The position numbers and the translations under genes were made by a program. Positions 21,492 to 22,828 of a stretch of DNA of 22,828 nt are shown piece after piece. The stretch comes from JBLNCE01 sp050260415 (GTDB lineage Bacteria; Bacillota; UBA4882; JAAYXC01). Positions within the stretch are counted from its first letter, which is position 1, and each line of letters starts with the position of its first letter. The notes beneath the pieces are model-generated. The model did no database searches, was not told the origin of the DNA, and worked only from the letters and a program-made list of their open reading frames with translations. The stretch is from the NCBI GenBank assembly GCA_050260415.1, contig JBLNCE010000129.1:1-22828 (forward strand), written 5' to 3'.

Positions 21492-21887
21492 TCAGATGAC
21501 TTGTGGTGGCGGCGCCGACGGTGAGAGGTCCGCGTCCGGGTTAAGGTGCTGGCCGCGGGTAAAGCATTCCGTGGCGACGACCTTTGGCTTGAACGAGGCC
21601 ACCAGAAGCTCGCAGACCATGCGCGGATCGATCGAGCGGCCGCAGGTAAAGCAATCCAAGGCCGCGTACCCCAGTTCCGGATAGGTATGGACTGCCAGGT
21701 GCGATTCGGAAATAATGACCACACCGCTCACGCCGTACGGTTGGAAGCGGTGGAAGCAGGTCTGCCTCACCTCCGCCCCGGCGCTCCGCGCGGCGTGCAC
21801 CATCTCCCGTTCCAGAGAGCTTGCGTCATCAAGAAAAGAGCCTTCGCAAAAATAGAAGTCGGCGATGAGATGGCGGCCGATCGCCAT
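21492..21887 (-). CDS. speD: S-adenosylmethionine decarboxylase proenzyme
   Basis: Makes decarboxylated SAM, the aminopropyl donor for spermidine. The 131 aa protein is the small bacterial/archaeal class 1b form. Self-cleavage is expected between Glu61 and Ser62 in IISESHLAVHTYPE; Ser62 becomes the pyruvoyl group. His67 and Cys82 (DCFTCG) are the conserved processing and catalytic residues. The N-terminus GRHLIADFYFCEG and the FKPKVVATECFTRG segment are typical. The ATG start is preceded by GGGAGGG. No spermidine synthase gene (speE) follows; a repeat-rich gap and ldh do. Confidence 0.95.
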   Translation of the reverse strand: MAIGRHLIADFYFCEGSFLDDASSLEREMVHAARSAGAEVRQTCFHRFQPYGVSGVVIISESHLAVHTYPELGYAALDCFTCGRSIDPRMVCELLVASFKPKVVATECFTRGQHLNPDADLSPSAPPPQVI

Positions 21888-22197
21888 ATGCCCCGCCCTC
21901 CCGGACGTGTTCCGCCCCCGGCCCGAAGATGATCTATACTATGTGCCCGGGATAGCGCGCGCCAAGGCTTCGTCAACGATTTTTGCGGGCCGGCCCGGGC
22001 GCGGGGATCAGGGCCTGGGTATGGCGCCAGGCGCGGAACACGGGGAGAGGCAGGCCTCGCCCCTTCATGGGACCGCCAGATGCTCTTAAGCGCATTCATC
22101 TTGCCGGGGCGCACCACAAGCCGTCCGTCCCAACGGAGACAGCGTAACGCTTTACGTATTGCCTCCCACTTTCGCTAAAACCACGGTGGACAATCTT
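21888..22197. other. Gene-free stretch upstream of speD
   Basis: About 310 bp between the heptamer array and speD. Apart from a tentative promoter (21936-21965) I see nothing certain. A 116-codon minus-strand frame starting at 22117 runs out of frame into speD, has low-complexity Arg/Pro/Ala content and no SD, and is rejected. Confidence 0.6.
21936..21965 (-). promoter_or_regulatory. Possible promoter of speD
   Basis: Minus strand: TTGGCG (21960-21965), an 18-nt spacer and TAGTAT (21936-21941), each 4 of 6 matches to consensus. The leader would be about 45 nt. Tentative. Confidence 0.3.
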
Positions 22198-22372
22198 GCC
22201 TCACGCCTCTTGCCTCATGCCTCACGCCTCTTGCCTCATGCCTCACGCCTCTTGCCTCATGCCTCACGCCTCTTGCCTCATGCCTCACGCCTCATGCCTC
22301 TTGCCTCACGCCTCATGCCTCTTGCCTCACGCCTCACTACTCTTGCCTCACGCCTCTCGCCTCACGCCTCGT
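22198..22372. repeat. Heptamer tandem array, 25 units
   Basis: Twenty-five consecutive 7-bp units of GCCTCnn. The two variable bases alternate among AC, TT and AT, giving a 21-bp higher-order period (GCCTCAC GCCTCTT GCCTCAT) that is exact for the first four rounds and scrambles towards 22372. The array ends 10 bp from the stop of the beta-CASP gene. On the transcribed strand it is purine-rich (GTGAGGC AAGAGGC ATGAGGC). It is not a CRISPR array: there are no unique spacers. Confidence 0.97.
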
Positions 22373-22382
22373 ATTACGGCAC

Positions 22383-22828
22383 TTAACTGACTTTCCCCAT
22401 ATCCTTTATGACCCGGCGGAGCTGGCGGCGGAGTCTGTCGGCCACCGCGGGGTCGCCGGAGACACTGCCGGGCAGGCGGGTTCGCAAACTGCGGTAGGCG
22501 GCCTCGACCTCGCCCATGAGCACGGACCAGTCGTCCTTGGGCGCGGCGGTTGGCAGAGCGCCTTTCAATACGGCTTTGTCCGCCAAGAGATAGGTCTCCC
22601 CGGCGGCGGGCACCACGGGCGTCAGCCTCAAGATCCGCCGCACGGTCTCCGACCAGCGGCCGAGCGTGTCGTCCTCGCCGTGGATCAAGAAGAGGGCGCG
22701 CGGTTTGCCGCGCAAGGCGCCGAGCCACTCGAGGAGCCCCTGCCGGTCCGCGTGCGCCGAGTACCCGTCGATCTCGTGGATGGCGGCCCGCACCGCGATC
22801 TCCTCGCCCATGACGCGGACGTTCTTTT
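22383..22828 (-). CDS. Beta-CASP metallo-beta-lactamase-fold RNA-processing-type hydrolase, C-terminal part
   Basis: Partial: the N-terminus lies beyond the window end. The visible 148 codons begin KNVRVMGEEIAVRAAIHEID and include the C-terminal metal-binding motif GYSAHAD followed by LLEWL, then ALFLIHGE, as in the MBL-fold / RMMBL proteins related to RNase J, CPSF-73 and the exonuclease YSH1 group. The tail (residues from about 85 onward here) is a family-variable helical extension rich in Arg, ending RVIKDMGKVS. Many such bacterial proteins have only a general RNA-specificity annotation, so ribonuclease activity is inferred from family. The stop is followed within 10 bp by the heptamer array. 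Confidence 0.85.
   Translation of the reverse strand, partial: KNVRVMGEEIAVRAAIHEIDGYSAHADRQGLLEWLGALRGKPRALFLIHGEDDTLGRWSETVRRILRLTPVVPAAGETYLLADKAVLKGALPTAAPKDDWSVLMGEVEAAYRSLRTRLPGSVSGDPAVADRLRRQLRRVIKDMGKVS

Noticed and set aside
22198..22372. CRISPR array
   Set aside because: Units are 7 bp with no unique spacers and no cas genes nearby.
22159..22390. Repetitive plus-strand proteins (SRLLPHA- or MPHASCL-type repeats)
   Set aside because: All frames are open because a 21-bp repeat is seven codons long; there is no SD, and the repeat is better seen as a DNA array.

Overview
The window is about 22.8 kb of GC-rich DNA in which every supported gene, three tRNAs included, lies on the minus strand. 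Gene content suggests a high-GC Bacillota (Firmicutes) bacterium of the Moorella / Desulfotomaculum kind: a HutP-family protein, AroH-type chorismate mutase, YitT, an SLH-domain protein, DUF4330, bacterial pyruvoyl SpeD, and heavy use of GTG/TTG starts behind strong Shine-Dalgarno (SD) sequences. The lineage is an inference from these families; there is no rRNA or taxonomic marker here.

Layout, from high to low coordinates (direction of transcription). (1) 22828-20150: the C-terminal part of a beta-CASP metallo-hydrolase, a 25-unit heptamer array just after its stop, speD, a repeat-bearing gap, and an L-lactate dehydrogenase gene. (2) 20027-18389: ATPase and permease of a nitrate/sulfonate/taurine-type ABC transporter with no binding protein. 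(3) 18388-18069: a gene-free gap with palindromic repeats. (4) 18068-14934: a cell-envelope cluster of a DUF4330 protein, an O-antigen-ligase-like membrane protein, a WecG/TagA glycosyltransferase and YitT. (5) 14916-14010: an SLH / coiled-coil / hydrophobic-tail protein with its own promoter and terminator. (6) 14004-10023: histidine operon hisD-hisB-hisH-[hisA remnant]-hisF-hisI with tight start/stop overlaps, followed by patatin and BaiN/HI0933-type flavoprotein genes. (7) 7775-3345: a small membrane ORF, then a promoter, an intrinsic terminator in the leader, and an aromatic amino-acid operon hutP-like-aroH-hisC-aroF-tyrA. (8) 3344-560: a repeat-bearing gap, then aroA, a PHP phosphoesterase and a small unknown ORF. 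(9) 563-25: tRNA-Val, tRNA-Gly and tRNA-Cys, the first two with near-consensus promoters of their own.

The aromatic genes supply DAHP synthase, EPSP synthase, chorismate mutase, prephenate dehydrogenase and an HisC-type aminotransferase: entry to the shikimate pathway, its penultimate step, and the branch to tyrosine. hisC is absent from the histidine operon and found here, so one aminotransferase may serve both pathways.

The two strongest observations are: (a) the place of hisA between hisH and hisF holds only about 178 bp with HisA-like fragments in two reading frames, apparently a decayed or deleted hisA; and (b) a HutP-family protein (the known member is a histidine-responsive RNA-binding antiterminator) is the first gene of an aromatic operon whose leader carries a clear intrinsic terminator, suggesting an undescribed attenuation circuit.
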